From Candidatus Nezhaarchaeota archaeon (GTDB taxonomy: Archaea; Thermoproteota; Methanomethylicia; Nezhaarchaeales; WYZ-LMO8): DNA of 64,000 nucleotides. The translations under genes and the position numbers were made by a program. Each line of letters starts with the position of its first letter. Position 1 is the stretch's first letter. Where the stretch lies: NCBI GenBank assembly GCA_030055465.1, contig JASFYF010000001.1:762447-826446 (forward strand). The letters run 5' to 3'. The notes below the pieces were generated by a model. It was not told the origin of the DNA, did no database searches, and saw only the letters and a list, made by a program, of their open reading frames with translations. Below are positions 44,244 to 52,584 of this stretch, one piece after another.

Positions 44244-44829
44244 AAACACCGTTAAAATCATTAAAGTCCACAAATTTATAAACATTTATGTCTACAAAAA
44301 ATAGGACGAGGCAAGCTAGACTTGCCTTCCCAGAAAAGAACTTTCAAGGTCTTTTCACCAACATCTGGAAAAACAGCAGTTTTTACCTTGTTTTTCAGAT
44401 CGTGCTAAGCCATGCTGAACCGCTACGCGTGGTTAAAGAGCTTATCGATGCCGGTGATAACGCTAATAGAAGCTAGAAGCATTAAGAATACACGCTGATC
44501 CCACGAGGAGGCGCGTCAGGCTGAACCCTTCTGGTTGAACGTTAACTCGAAGAACCGTCACGAGCTGATCCCACCCCATGGGACGACGCGCGGCAGGCGG
44601 GAGCCCCGCGACCGCGGCTTCGGAGGGGTGAGCCGCGGGCTCCTTGGCCGAAGCCCCTCTAGGCCCCGCGAACTATCCCTTTAGGGTGCTCCGGGATTAG
44701 CACTTCCACCTCTAAGCCTTCGCGGGGCCCTCAACATGTGGGCACCTCCATTATCCAGTCAAAGTTGAGGCGAACCTGCAGTAGCCTTATAGCCGGGGCC
44801 CCGCAAGGAGCTTTTCGAGGGGAGCGACC
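44244..44829. other. Intergenic region with GC-rich inverted repeats
   Basis: No convincing gene. A frame at 44288-44476 (62 codons) has no homology I recognise. The stretch from about 44560 is much richer in GC and contains the structured element 44603-44729 described separately. Confidence 0.45.
44603..44729 (+). ncRNA. Candidate structured RNA or element upstream of the flavodoxin gene
   Basis: A nested hairpin (GGCTTCGG 44616-44623 with CCGAAGCC 44648-44655, inner GAGCC/GGCTC) is followed by a ten-base stem GGCCCCGCGA (44662-44671) with TCGCGGGGCC (44720-44729) enclosing about 48 bases. GCCCCGCGA also occurs at 44603-44611, which could compete for the same partner. Strand is uncertain because inverted repeats read both ways. 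Confidence 0.35.
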
Positions 44830-45291
44830 CTGCCCAAGATAATCGTGGTCTACGACAGCTTAACCGGAAACACGGCTAGGGCCGCCGAGCTCATAACTGA
44901 AGGGGCGAGGGCAGCCGGCGCCGAGGCCTCCGCGCGGAGGGTCGGCGTGGTCACCCTTGACGAGCTGAGGGCCGCCGACGCCGTCGTAGCGGGCTGCCCA
45001 ACCCACGCCTTCTCGGCGAGCAAGGCGATGAAGGCCTTCCTGGGAAGGCTGGAGGTGAGGGAGGCCTTGAAGGGCAAGTGCGGGGCAGCCTTCACCTCGT
45101 GCCGCCTCGCACCCTCAGCGTTGAGGTGGCTCGAGAAGGCCTTGAAGGAGGCAGGCATTAACCTCGTGGGGAAGGTCGGCGTCCACTCGGAGCCTAGGGG
45201 ACGCGAGGAGGAGGCCTGCAGGGAGCTGGGCAGGAGGGTTGCCCAGGAGCTTCAAGCCAACCCCCACAGGCCCCAATCGAAGGATTCATAA
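44830..45291 (+). CDS. Flavodoxin-like protein with probable CTG start
   Basis: About 153 residues. The first beta strand and phosphate-binding loop of flavodoxins, PKIIVVYDSLTGNTARAAEL, bind FMN; later GCPTHAFSASKAMKAFLGRL and CGAAFTSCRL match the FMN-flanking loops. The first standard start codon (GTG 44845) would delete the first half of strand one. An in-frame CTG at 44830, preceded by GAGGGG at an eight-base distance, restores the full strand, and no ATG, GTG or TTG lies upstream in frame for at least ten codons. Flavodoxin-fold proteins shuttle electrons; the partner is unknown. Confidence 0.8.
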   Translation: MPKIIVVYDSLTGNTARAAELITEGARAAGAEASARRVGVVTLDELRAADAVVAGCPTHAFSASKAMKAFLGRLEVREALKGKCGAAFTSCRLAPSALRWLEKALKEAGINLVGKVGVHSEPRGREEEACRELGRRVAQELQANPHRPQSKDS

Positions 45292-45526
45292 AGTTAGCTG
45301 AGCCCTGCAGTCCACCCCTATAATGTGGAACCTACAACCCGGAGCTCCAAGCCCAGGAGTCCCTTGGAAGATGCATCCGCGGCCCCCTGTCTCGCCGAAG
45401 GCGTAAGCAACGTTTGGGAAAGCGTTAAAGCATCGGGCAAAGCCTATAACAACGCGTTAAGCGCAGGCGTGAAGCCCAAAGGAGGCTGGGGCCCTCCACC
45501 CCAAACCGCGCGGGGTTGCGGGTAGC

Positions 45527-46588
45527 ATGGTTGTCCACCTCAGCGTGATTGTGCCAACGTACAACGAGAAGGAAAACTTAGGCGAGCTCCTCGCCAGGAT
45601 AGACCGCGCCTTGAAGGGCTGCGGCGCGCCCTACGAAGTCATCGTGGTGGACGACAGCTCGCCCGACGGCACGGCTGAGCTCGCCGAGGAGCTCTCAAAG
45701 GCCTATCCAGTGAAGGTCCTCAAGAGGCCCGGCAGGCTGGGATTGGCGTCGGCGGTCCTAAGCGGGTTGAAAGTGGCGGAGGGCGAGGCCGTGGCCGTCA
45801 TGGATGCGGACCTGCAGCACCCCCCCGAGCTTCTACCCAGGATGCTTGAAGAGCTCCGCGCGTGCGACGTCGTCGTCGCTTCCCGGTACGTTAATGGGGG
45901 ATCCGTGCGCGGGTGGCCGCTCCTGAGGAGGCTGACATCGAGGGGGGCGACCCTCATAGCGGGGATTCTTATCCCCAAGGTGAGGGGGGTCAGGGACCCC
46001 ATGTCGGGCTACTTCATGTTCAGGCGGAGCGCCGTCGAGGGCGCCGTCATGAACCCGCGGGGCTTCAAGCTGCTCCTCGAGCTGCTCGTGAAGGGGAAGG
46101 TTTCCGGGGTGCGCGAGGTTCCCTACACCTTCTCGACGAGGATTAGGGGCAAATCGAAGCTAGGGGCCGGCGAAGTGTTCAACTACCTGCTGCACGTGCT
46201 CGCCCTAGCCCCTGAATACGTGAGGTTCACAATAGTGGGGGCAGCCGGCGTGCTCGTAAACCTAGGCGCCCTCGCATTGCTCGTGGCCCTGAGGGCACCG
46301 CACCTCATCGCCTCGGCAGTCGCCATAGAGGCCTCGCTAATCAACAACTTCCTGCTCAACGACCTCTGGACATTTAAGGGAGGCGGCGGAGGCTGGTGGA
46401 GCAGGCTGGCGAAGTTCCACTTCTCATCAGCTTTGTCGCTTCTGGCCCAATGGGTAACTTCAGTCGCAGTATACTATCTGGTGGTAAGCTATCCGCTACT
46501 AGCACAGCTGGCGGGGATCCTCGTTGGCTTCCCCATAAACTACATCCTCAGCAAGAGGCTAATCTGGCAACGCGGGCAGCACGCCTAA
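45527..46588 (+). CDS. Dolichyl-phosphate sugar synthase with C-terminal GtrA domain
   Basis: A 353-residue two-domain protein. Residues 1 to about 225 are a GT2 dolichyl-phosphate mannosyltransferase: LSVIVPTYNEKENLGELLAR, VVDDSSPDGTAELAEEL, AVMDADLQHPPELLPRML (DxD site) and RDPMSGYFMFRRSAV. Residues 230-350 form a four-helix GtrA domain (FTIVGAAGVLVNLGALAL, NNFLLNDLWTFK, ILSKRLIW), which is thought to flip or anchor the lipid-linked product. The order GT2 then GtrA is common in archaea. It is well suited to provide lipid-linked sugar for the membrane GT-C proteins encoded here. Confidence 0.93.
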   Translation: MVVHLSVIVPTYNEKENLGELLARIDRALKGCGAPYEVIVVDDSSPDGTAELAEELSKAYPVKVLKRPGRLGLASAVLSGLKVAEGEAVAVMDADLQHPPELLPRMLEELRACDVVVASRYVNGGSVRGWPLLRRLTSRGATLIAGILIPKVRGVRDPMSGYFMFRRSAVEGAVMNPRGFKLLLELLVKGKVSGVREVPYTFSTRIRGKSKLGAGEVFNYLLHVLALAPEYVRFTIVGAAGVLVNLGALALLVALRAPHLIASAVAIEASLINNFLLNDLWTFKGGGGGWWSRLAKFHFSSALSLLAQWVTSVAVYYLVVSYPLLAQLAGILVGFPINYILSKRLIWQRGQHA

Positions 46589-46729
46589 GCTGGGAGCCCT
46601 TCATCTAAGCCTTTAACCCCAACATCGAAGCCGAGCTAACCAGGCGGGTTGACCGGCAAGTCGGGATTCCGCAAACGCAACAATCAAGCCCTTACGTGAC
46701 AAGGCGCCGGCCAAGCGGTAACGCCGTGG

Positions 46730-47920
46730 TTAACGTAACCCTGCGCGCATCAGCTTGACTACGCCTAAGATTATCAGGGGGATGGCTGTGGCGTTGTACA
46801 GCGCGGAGATGGTAAAGGTGAATGCTGCATCCCCGTAGAGCTTCCAGTAGGCCGGGCACGCCAAGCTGATGGTTATAACGAACGCCAGAATAAGCAAAGC
46901 CTCGCGGCTCAACCTCGTCCTCCTGCTGCGTCTCAGCAACGCGCGCGCAACCTCAATGATGGCTACGTGAACCTCCTCCGGGTACGCCGCCAGCACCAGC
47001 GGCAAAACGTTGATCAAGTAGTGGGGGTAGAGGAATGTGTTGAACGTTACGGTCGAAGCCGTTATCACCAGAGCCTCCTCGAAAAGTTCCTCATTGTGAA
47101 CGGCGCCGTAACGCCCGCGCGAAACAACAGCGTAAACTGTTATGCCGTAAATCAACATCCTGGCGGCCCAGCTCACCGCTATCGCGTAGGGAGAGTCGTC
47201 AAATGTGAACCTCATGATCGAGAGCCCCTCACCTGACCTGACGCCGTGGAATTCGAGCTGCATGAAGGCGTATTCGCCTGCAGCCACGAGGAAGGGCAGC
47301 TCAAACGCCATGATCGTTGCGGATAGAACTACTAAGAAAGCAAGGGTCCTGCGTAGGCCTCCAGCAAGGTGTGCTCGCGCTGCGAGCAGCGGAGCTGCAA
47401 AGCCCGGAATCACCTTAGCCACCACGCCGAGGCCGAGCGCAACGGAGGAGGCCGCTGCCCTTCTACGCATAAACAGGTGTAAGCTGTAGAGCAGCATGAA
47501 CGCGGGGATGGAGTCGAAGAGCCCGTACCAAGCGGAGGCAATTATCGTAAGGGGGTTCAGGAAGTAGAGGGCCGACGCGTAAACCCCAGCGCTATGTGAC
47601 TTGAGCTCGCCGACGACCCTGTAGAGGAGGAGGGCCACAGCTACATCGAAGAGCATGGGCCACAGCTTGTAGGAGATGACGTTGGATCCAAGCGCAGCGA
47701 TTGCTAGGGCCTGAAGCACAGCGTAGAGAGGCGGATACACGTAGGAGACGTCGCGGTACAGCGCCTCGCCGCGAAGCAAGGCCTGCGCGCCGGCGACGTG
47801 ATACAGTATGTCTGTGCCGTGAATTCCGCTTGAAGCCAGCATTAACCTTACGAGCAGCCCAACGCTCAGGGACAAAGGCAGAATCCAAGGCCTTTCAGCT
47901 GCATCGCGCGGAGTGGACAA
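46730..47920 (-). CDS. Polytopic membrane protein, probable GT-C mannosyltransferase-like
   Basis: About 396 residues from a TTG at 47920, placed about 22 bases after the start point predicted from a TATA box (TTTAAA at 47966-47971); a GTG at 48010 would overlap the upstream gene and add a charged leader, so I prefer the TTG. Ten or so membrane helices; the first loop GIHGTDILYHVAGAQALLRG and YRDVSYVYPPLYA contain acidic and aromatic residues as in DUF2029/PIG-M-type GT-C proteins that use polyprenyl-phosphate sugars. Convergent with the GT2-GtrA gene. Specificity unknown. Confidence 0.75.
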   Translation of the reverse strand: MSTPRDAAERPWILPLSLSVGLLVRLMLASSGIHGTDILYHVAGAQALLRGEALYRDVSYVYPPLYAVLQALAIAALGSNVISYKLWPMLFDVAVALLLYRVVGELKSHSAGVYASALYFLNPLTIIASAWYGLFDSIPAFMLLYSLHLFMRRRAAASSVALGLGVVAKVIPGFAAPLLAARAHLAGGLRRTLAFLVVLSATIMAFELPFLVAAGEYAFMQLEFHGVRSGEGLSIMRFTFDDSPYAIAVSWAARMLIYGITVYAVVSRGRYGAVHNEELFEEALVITASTVTFNTFLYPHYLINVLPLVLAAYPEEVHVAIIEVARALLRRSRRTRLSREALLILAFVITISLACPAYWKLYGDAAFTFTISALYNATAIPLIILGVVKLMRAGLR

Positions 47921-47965
47921 ACAGCACCGCCTCGGCGATCCCGCATTTACGGGTTCTCGGCAACG

Positions 47966-47971
47966 TTTAAA
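47966..47971 (-). promoter_or_regulatory. TATA box of the GT-C-like gene
   Basis: TTTAAA with an adjacent A/T-rich stretch; transcription would start near 47942, between this box and the TTG at 47920. Confidence 0.4.
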
Positions 47972-47990
47972 AACTGCTGTGAGTCCATCT

Positions 47991-49079
47991 CTATGAGACC
48001 CTGACGACACCCTCCTTAAAGGTCATGAGGACTCCGGAGTCGAGCTGCCTTATGAGGTACAAGCCCTCAGGGTATAGGTTCATCTTCGGCAAGATGAACG
48101 GCAGCCCTCCTTCCAAGCCCAGCTTCAAGTACGCGTAGGCTATGTTGTAGCTCACGTCCCCCAGAACCTTGCTGACAGCGTAGCCCCATAAGGGCGCCGT
48201 CGTATGCCACTTGCCGTCGACCTCGGTGACCCTAGGCCTCCCCTCAGCATCCTCCTTCAAGTCGACCGAGTAGAAGCCGTGGGGCCTCGGGTTCAAGGCC
48301 TTAACCGCCCTGACGCCTATACAAGACGCCTCATCGTGGATCAGGGTCCTCGCAACGCTGGGCGTCCCGGTTATGCCCGTCAGCGACACGTGCTTGAGGG
48401 GGTACTCGATTCGCTCCCTAACATATGATGTTACGAGCTCTCCGCGGAACCACAAGGAGTCGAATGCTAAGTCCCTGCCGGGCATGTACTCCTGAATCAT
48501 GAAGTCGCTTACTTTAGCCCTTCCTTGAACTACGTTAAGCTTAACCCACATCCTAGCCTCCTCAGGCGTGTTCACCTTAAGGCTTAACCTGCCGCCAGCG
48601 CCCGCCCTAGCCCTAACCCATAGGGGGGAGCCGAGAGCCATAAACGCCTCCTCCACATCCTCCAGGGAGGCCATGCACCTAGCTCTCGGAGCTGGAACAC
48701 CGTTGTCGACCAGCTTAACGTACGTGTCCCACTTGTCGGGGGCAATGTCCTCCGGCCTTGGAAGGTAGCATTTAACCCCAAGCTCATCGACGCAACCTGC
48801 TAACACCTTAGCCTCGGAGCTGGGATGGGGATGGAGGAAGTCGATTGAGTGTTCTTTGATGAGCCTGACAACCGCATCCTTAAAGTGGGGGTCGCTGTGC
48901 TTGGGGGTCCTGAACCTGACGTCAACGTCCGGCATCAACAAGTAGTAGGGATTGAACTCCGCTCCAACAATGAAGAGCTTGTCGCCGGTCATGCGCTCCG
49001 CGAGCCTTAAAGCCCTCACGAAATTCGAGCCTCCAATGCCGCCGCAGCCCGTAACGAGGATCCTAGCTCCAGGCACCAC
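47991..49079 (-). CDS. ATP-grasp ligase (carbamoyl-phosphate synthase/PylC-like)
   Basis: A 362-residue ATP-grasp enzyme. The N-terminal domain has ILVTGCGGIGGSNFVRALRL, then SIDFLHPHPSSEAKVL; the ATP-binding domain contains DKWDTYVKLVDNGVPAPRA, SPLWVRARAGAGGRLSLKV, VSDFMIQEYMPGRDLAFDSL and VTEVDGKWHTTAPL, which holds the metal-binding Glu and Asn/Asp-like positions. Such enzymes join a carboxylate to an amine using ATP. The family partners of polysaccharide deacetylases next to it suggest modification of a surface sugar or its precursor. Substrate unknown. Confidence 0.85.
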   Translation of the reverse strand: MVPGARILVTGCGGIGGSNFVRALRLAERMTGDKLFIVGAEFNPYYLLMPDVDVRFRTPKHSDPHFKDAVVRLIKEHSIDFLHPHPSSEAKVLAGCVDELGVKCYLPRPEDIAPDKWDTYVKLVDNGVPAPRARCMASLEDVEEAFMALGSPLWVRARAGAGGRLSLKVNTPEEARMWVKLNVVQGRAKVSDFMIQEYMPGRDLAFDSLWFRGELVTSYVRERIEYPLKHVSLTGITGTPSVARTLIHDEASCIGVRAVKALNPRPHGFYSVDLKEDAEGRPRVTEVDGKWHTTAPLWGYAVSKVLGDVSYNIAYAYLKLGLEGGLPFILPKMNLYPEGLYLIRQLDSGVLMTFKEGVVRVS

Positions 49080-49293
49080 AGCACCTCCACGAATGCGAGG
49101 CTAGAGCGCGCCGCATAACTTTAATGCAGCTGAGGGGGCCACTTAAAGCCTGCACTTAAGCGGCAAGCCGATAAACCCCAAATCCGCTGCCCCGAGCCGG
49201 GGCAGTCGAAGGCCGGTGAGTGGCTCCAATCCGCGCCGCCGGGGAGCCACGATGGAACTCTGAGGAGGAAAGATGAGGCGGGCCAGCCGATCG

Positions 49294-50073
49294 TCAATGC
49301 TTGACGACCTCGAGCAGGTCCACGCCGCGAACCACCTTAACCTCCTCCCTTGAAGCCAAGGCTTCGACGAGCTTACCGTACATCCTTCCACCCCTCATCC
49401 TGAGTGAACAGTCGTGCCAAAGGATCGTAACTATCCTTTCACCGCGCCTCAGGGCCAAGTCGATGGCCTCCTCAACAACCCTCACAACCTCCTCCTCGGG
49501 CACATGCATATACGTGAAGAGATAGGCATCCATTATGGTTACGGGGAAGGTGGGGATGCCGTGAATGAGCCTGAAGCCCATATCGGCCACGTCTATCCTA
49601 TCCTTGAAGGACTTGATGGAGGAATCGTACTTTAAGCCGGCCTCGCGGAACATCCGGTAACTCTCTTCGCGAACCCTCAGGTAATGGGCCCTGCAGCCCA
49701 CAACCCTTGAACCCAAAACCCCCTCAACCGCCATCTTCTCCTCGGCTATGGATTCAGCGCTGGACGCATCGTTGATGTGAAGCCCAACCTCCCAGCCGCC
49801 GGAGGCAAGGTCTCTAATCACGTCTTCATAGCAGGATACGTCGAGGCCATCATCGTAGGTGGGCCTGAAGAAGAAGGTTGAAGCAACGCCGAACCGCTCC
49901 TCCACATCCATGACTTCGGGGACGTTAAAGTAGGGGTTAAACTCCTCCTCCAAAACCCTCCTAACAACGCAATTGTCAAACCTGTCGCGCCTAGCCAACA
50001 CGTGCTCAAGGCCGGGGCCACGCCTAGACCAATCAACATCGTGGCTCAGAAACACATAGATTACCCCATCCAT
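49294..50073 (-). CDS. Polysaccharide deacetylase (NodB-like) family protein
   Basis: About 259 residues from the ATG at 50073; an in-frame extension upstream lacks conserved sequence. The NodB fold is visible: YVFLSHDVDWSRRG (metal and base Asp pair), STFFFRPTYDDG, WEVGLHINDASSAESIA (second metal region with H) and IVTILWHDCSLRM near the end. These enzymes remove N-acetyl groups from sugars; here the His-x3-His pair is altered, so activity may differ. Located downstream of the ATP-grasp gene on the same strand, separated by about 210 bases from it. Confidence 0.8.
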   Translation of the reverse strand: MDGVIYVFLSHDVDWSRRGPGLEHVLARRDRFDNCVVRRVLEEEFNPYFNVPEVMDVEERFGVASTFFFRPTYDDGLDVSCYEDVIRDLASGGWEVGLHINDASSAESIAEEKMAVEGVLGSRVVGCRAHYLRVREESYRMFREAGLKYDSSIKSFKDRIDVADMGFRLIHGIPTFPVTIMDAYLFTYMHVPEEEVVRVVEEAIDLALRRGERIVTILWHDCSLRMRGGRMYGKLVEALASREEVKVVRGVDLLEVVKH

Positions 50074-50327
50074 GCTGTCCCACCACGCTTTGAGGGCTGA
50101 ACAACACTCACCAAGAAGACAGCTATTCAAGGTGAAGCTGACCTCTGCTCCACCAGCACCTTTAATCAAGTTCAACCACTCAGAGGCACCTTAAATTTTT
50201 GCGGTGCCCGCGTCAAAGCGGGGCGTTCGCGGTAACGCCTTAGGAGCAAGGAGCCCCGTAGATGTGGGCTTCATCAACGTGGAGAAGAACGCAAATGCCA
50301 TCAATGGCGATTCCCCCTCAAGAGCCC

Positions 50328-51299
50328 TCAACGAGTGGTTAGGGATCGTCGAGCTTTACTATAGAACACCGCTCCCCTGACGAGGCCGTGAAGGGCTGCT
50401 GGCAACCGCACGTGAGGGTGCCTCTTGGACATTATGGCGAGTCCAAGCAGGTACCTGGGGAAGGACATCGGGAGCGCCAGCGCTTTAAGCCGCCAGTAGT
50501 TGTACGATAAGTCGTAAATCCTCCAGTATTCGCTCTTCACGGGCTCCCTCTGCAGAGACAACTCATGGTGTATGTGCCAAACGATCGGGCTGACCTCGGG
50601 ATCCAACGCGCGGTAGACGTGGTAACCCTTCATCCTCGCGTGAACGGCTAGATATTGTTCGTTGCTGGTGCATATGCGGCTTTCCCTGAAAGCCCGGGAG
50701 AGGCTGCCTTCAACCCCGGCTATCGCTTCCCTCCTCCAAGCCATGTTAACGCCGGGAAATACAATGTCTCGGGCCAGCGTGGAAGCGCACCGGAAGCCAC
50801 CCTGCAGGCCCGAGTCCGCGATGAACCCGCAGTAGCCTTTAAACATTTCTAAAGGCCTTCTATGAGGCCCGATCACAGGCCTCTTCTCTACATAAAAATA
50901 TTCATTTACCTTAATTATGGAGTTGCGGGCCTTGAAAGCCTTGTAGACTATGCCTCCAATCCCGCCGGCGTCGCTTAGGGCATTGAACAGGCGCAGGTAC
51001 TTCTCCACCCACCTCTCCTCGGCGAGGGCGTCGTCGTCCAGGAATATTAATAAGTCCCCTCGAGCCTTCCTGATGCCCAGCAAGGCAGCGTCCACCATGT
51101 TCCCCTCCCTCTGGGTGACGAGCTTGATGTTGAGCCTCTTGGAGAAGCCCTCTACAACCTCCTCGCTGCCGTCGCCTGAGGGCTTAAGCACAACCACAAC
51201 CTCCTCGGGCCTGCGCGTCTGCTTAACGAGGCTGCCGAGGGAGAGCGGAAGCGCCCAGCTCCTCCGGTAGCTCGCCACCACAACCGAGACAGTGGTCAT
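50328..51299 (-). CDS. GT2 glycosyltransferase
   Basis: A 323-residue protein starting MTTVSVVVASYRRSWALPLS. Metal site FLDDDALAEERWVEKY, then FPGVNMAWRREAIAGVEGSL and CTSNEQYLAVHARMKGYHVY, the acceptor and base positions; the C-terminal region has a helical tail. It is a paralogue of the GT2 at 20363-21214, with the same internal order of motifs. No membrane helices. Probably transfers a sugar to the envelope glycan made with the ATP-grasp/deacetylase genes nearby; donor unknown. Confidence 0.85.
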   Translation of the reverse strand: MTTVSVVVASYRRSWALPLSLGSLVKQTRRPEEVVVVLKPSGDGSEEVVEGFSKRLNIKLVTQREGNMVDAALLGIRKARGDLLIFLDDDALAEERWVEKYLRLFNALSDAGGIGGIVYKAFKARNSIIKVNEYFYVEKRPVIGPHRRPLEMFKGYCGFIADSGLQGGFRCASTLARDIVFPGVNMAWRREAIAGVEGSLSRAFRESRICTSNEQYLAVHARMKGYHVYRALDPEVSPIVWHIHHELSLQREPVKSEYWRIYDLSYNYWRLKALALPMSFPRYLLGLAIMSKRHPHVRLPAALHGLVRGAVFYSKARRSLTTR

Positions 51300-51531
51300 A
51301 AGCTGATCCAGCCCCTAAAGCCTCAGCAAAAACGCCTTGAGCATCTCTCTGGCGCGTTTAGCCATCTCATAGGATTCGGAAGCTGCAAGTCCAACTATTG
51401 GACTCCTCAACCTAGTGACACCCTCAACTGTTAAGCTTTTTAAACCCTCCCAGCCTCGCGTAGTGTTGTTGGTGCCTTTGCATTCAGTTTGCGCCTGTAC
51501 GTTAAGCAGAATGGGTAAAAGCGTTAGCCAC

Positions 51532-52335
51532 CTAGCCGTAGGCCAGCCACCCCTTCATCGTTAAGGTGTATGTTAACGCCTGCCTTCTGGCCGCCTCCAA
51601 GTCTCTTGTAACCGCGTAGATCCAGGCGCACTTGGGGACCGTGAGGATGAAGCGCATGAGCACCATCTTGAAGTTCCACAGCCCATACTTGTGGAGTAGG
51701 TAGCCGTTCAGCACCGCGGAGTCCCTTCCCTTCTCCGAGACGTTGTGGAGGCAGTACGGCTCCTTAACTTTGAGGAACCTGTACCCCTTCTTTATGACGT
51801 GTCGGCCTATATACTCATCCTCCCATATATGCATGTCCCTGGGTATCCTCACGTCTTTGAGGGGCTCAGTCCTGAAGAGGGTGTCGTGGGTCATGCACCT
51901 CTCGCTCCTCATCTGCTTCACCAGCATGTCCCTTATGGACATTCTGTAGAACTTGCTCATCGCGTACACGATGTTGAACGTGTGCTGCTCGATTGGGACA
52001 GCAACGCCCCACACCGCCCCGACGTCGTCCTCCACGTGTCTAAGCGCCTTCTCAAACCACCCCTCGCAGAGGATTACGTCGCTGTCCACGTGCACGTGGA
52101 ACTCCGTCTCAACCGTCTCAATGCCCTTCTGCCTCGCCGTGGCCCTGTTGCCATTGGAATCGTCGATCACAACCGCGCTGGGCATTCTTTCCAGGTACTC
52201 CACCGTGCCGTCCGTGCTTCCGCCGTCAACAACTATGAGCTTGTTGACCGGCACGTTATCGTAGATTGACTTCACGCACTCCGGCAGGCAGGGCTTCATG
52301 CTGTTCTTCGTTAGTAGAACCACGTCAACCCTCAA
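51532..52335 (-). CDS. GT2 glycosyltransferase
   Basis: About 267 residues from a TTG at 52335, ten bases after a GGAGGGG ribosome binding site; a TTG at 52356 would start seven codons earlier but lacks the spacing. RVDVVLLTKNSMKPCLPECV, VVDGGSTDGTVEYLERM, VHVDSDVILCEGWFEKAL (DxD) and WEDEYIGRHVIKKGYRF (acceptor motif) are present. A short hydrophobic helix (LMRFILTVPKCAWIY) near the C terminus may touch the membrane. A TATA box at 52375-52388 fits a start of transcription near 52355. Substrates unknown. Confidence 0.85.
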   Translation of the reverse strand: MRVDVVLLTKNSMKPCLPECVKSIYDNVPVNKLIVVDGGSTDGTVEYLERMPSAVVIDDSNGNRATARQKGIETVETEFHVHVDSDVILCEGWFEKALRHVEDDVGAVWGVAVPIEQHTFNIVYAMSKFYRMSIRDMLVKQMRSERCMTHDTLFRTEPLKDVRIPRDMHIWEDEYIGRHVIKKGYRFLKVKEPYCLHNVSEKGRDSAVLNGYLLHKYGLWNFKMVLMRFILTVPKCAWIYAVTRDLEAARRQALTYTLTMKGWLAYG

Positions 52336-52374
52336 GCCCCACAGCCCCTCCGCCAAAGCGGCCAGCGCAGCGCC

Positions 52375-52388
52375 CTTATAGGATTATA
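52375..52388 (-). promoter_or_regulatory. TATA-like elements of the minus-strand GT2 gene
   Basis: The minus-strand sequence contains CCTATAATCCTATAAGG, two overlapping TATA-like elements, at a distance that would start the transcript near 52355, just upstream of the TTG at 52335. Confidence 0.4.
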
Positions 52389-52584
52389 GGGGCAAGGCCG
52401 TTTTAGGCTTTATGTCTCAGGGTGGGATTTCTGGTCCACGCGTCGAAGCTTATAGCCTGGCAACCGGGCTAGGTCCATCCGTAAGCCCTCAAGCGCTTGG
52501 TTGAAGCTGGATGAAAGGGATTTGGAGCGAATTCGGGAAAAACCCTTTATGCAGTGTTGGCCCCCCATTCCAGGGGCTTCTGGA

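Noticed and set aside
44600-44740. tRNA gene in the GC-rich inverted repeats
   Set aside because: A long stem is present, but no T-loop or anticodon arm with standard sequence can be laid out.
50191-50379. A 60-codon plus-strand frame containing VDVGFINVEKNANAINGD
   Set aside because: It looks protein-like, but has no clear start, overlaps the end of a minus-strand gene and matches nothing I can name; I could not exclude chance.
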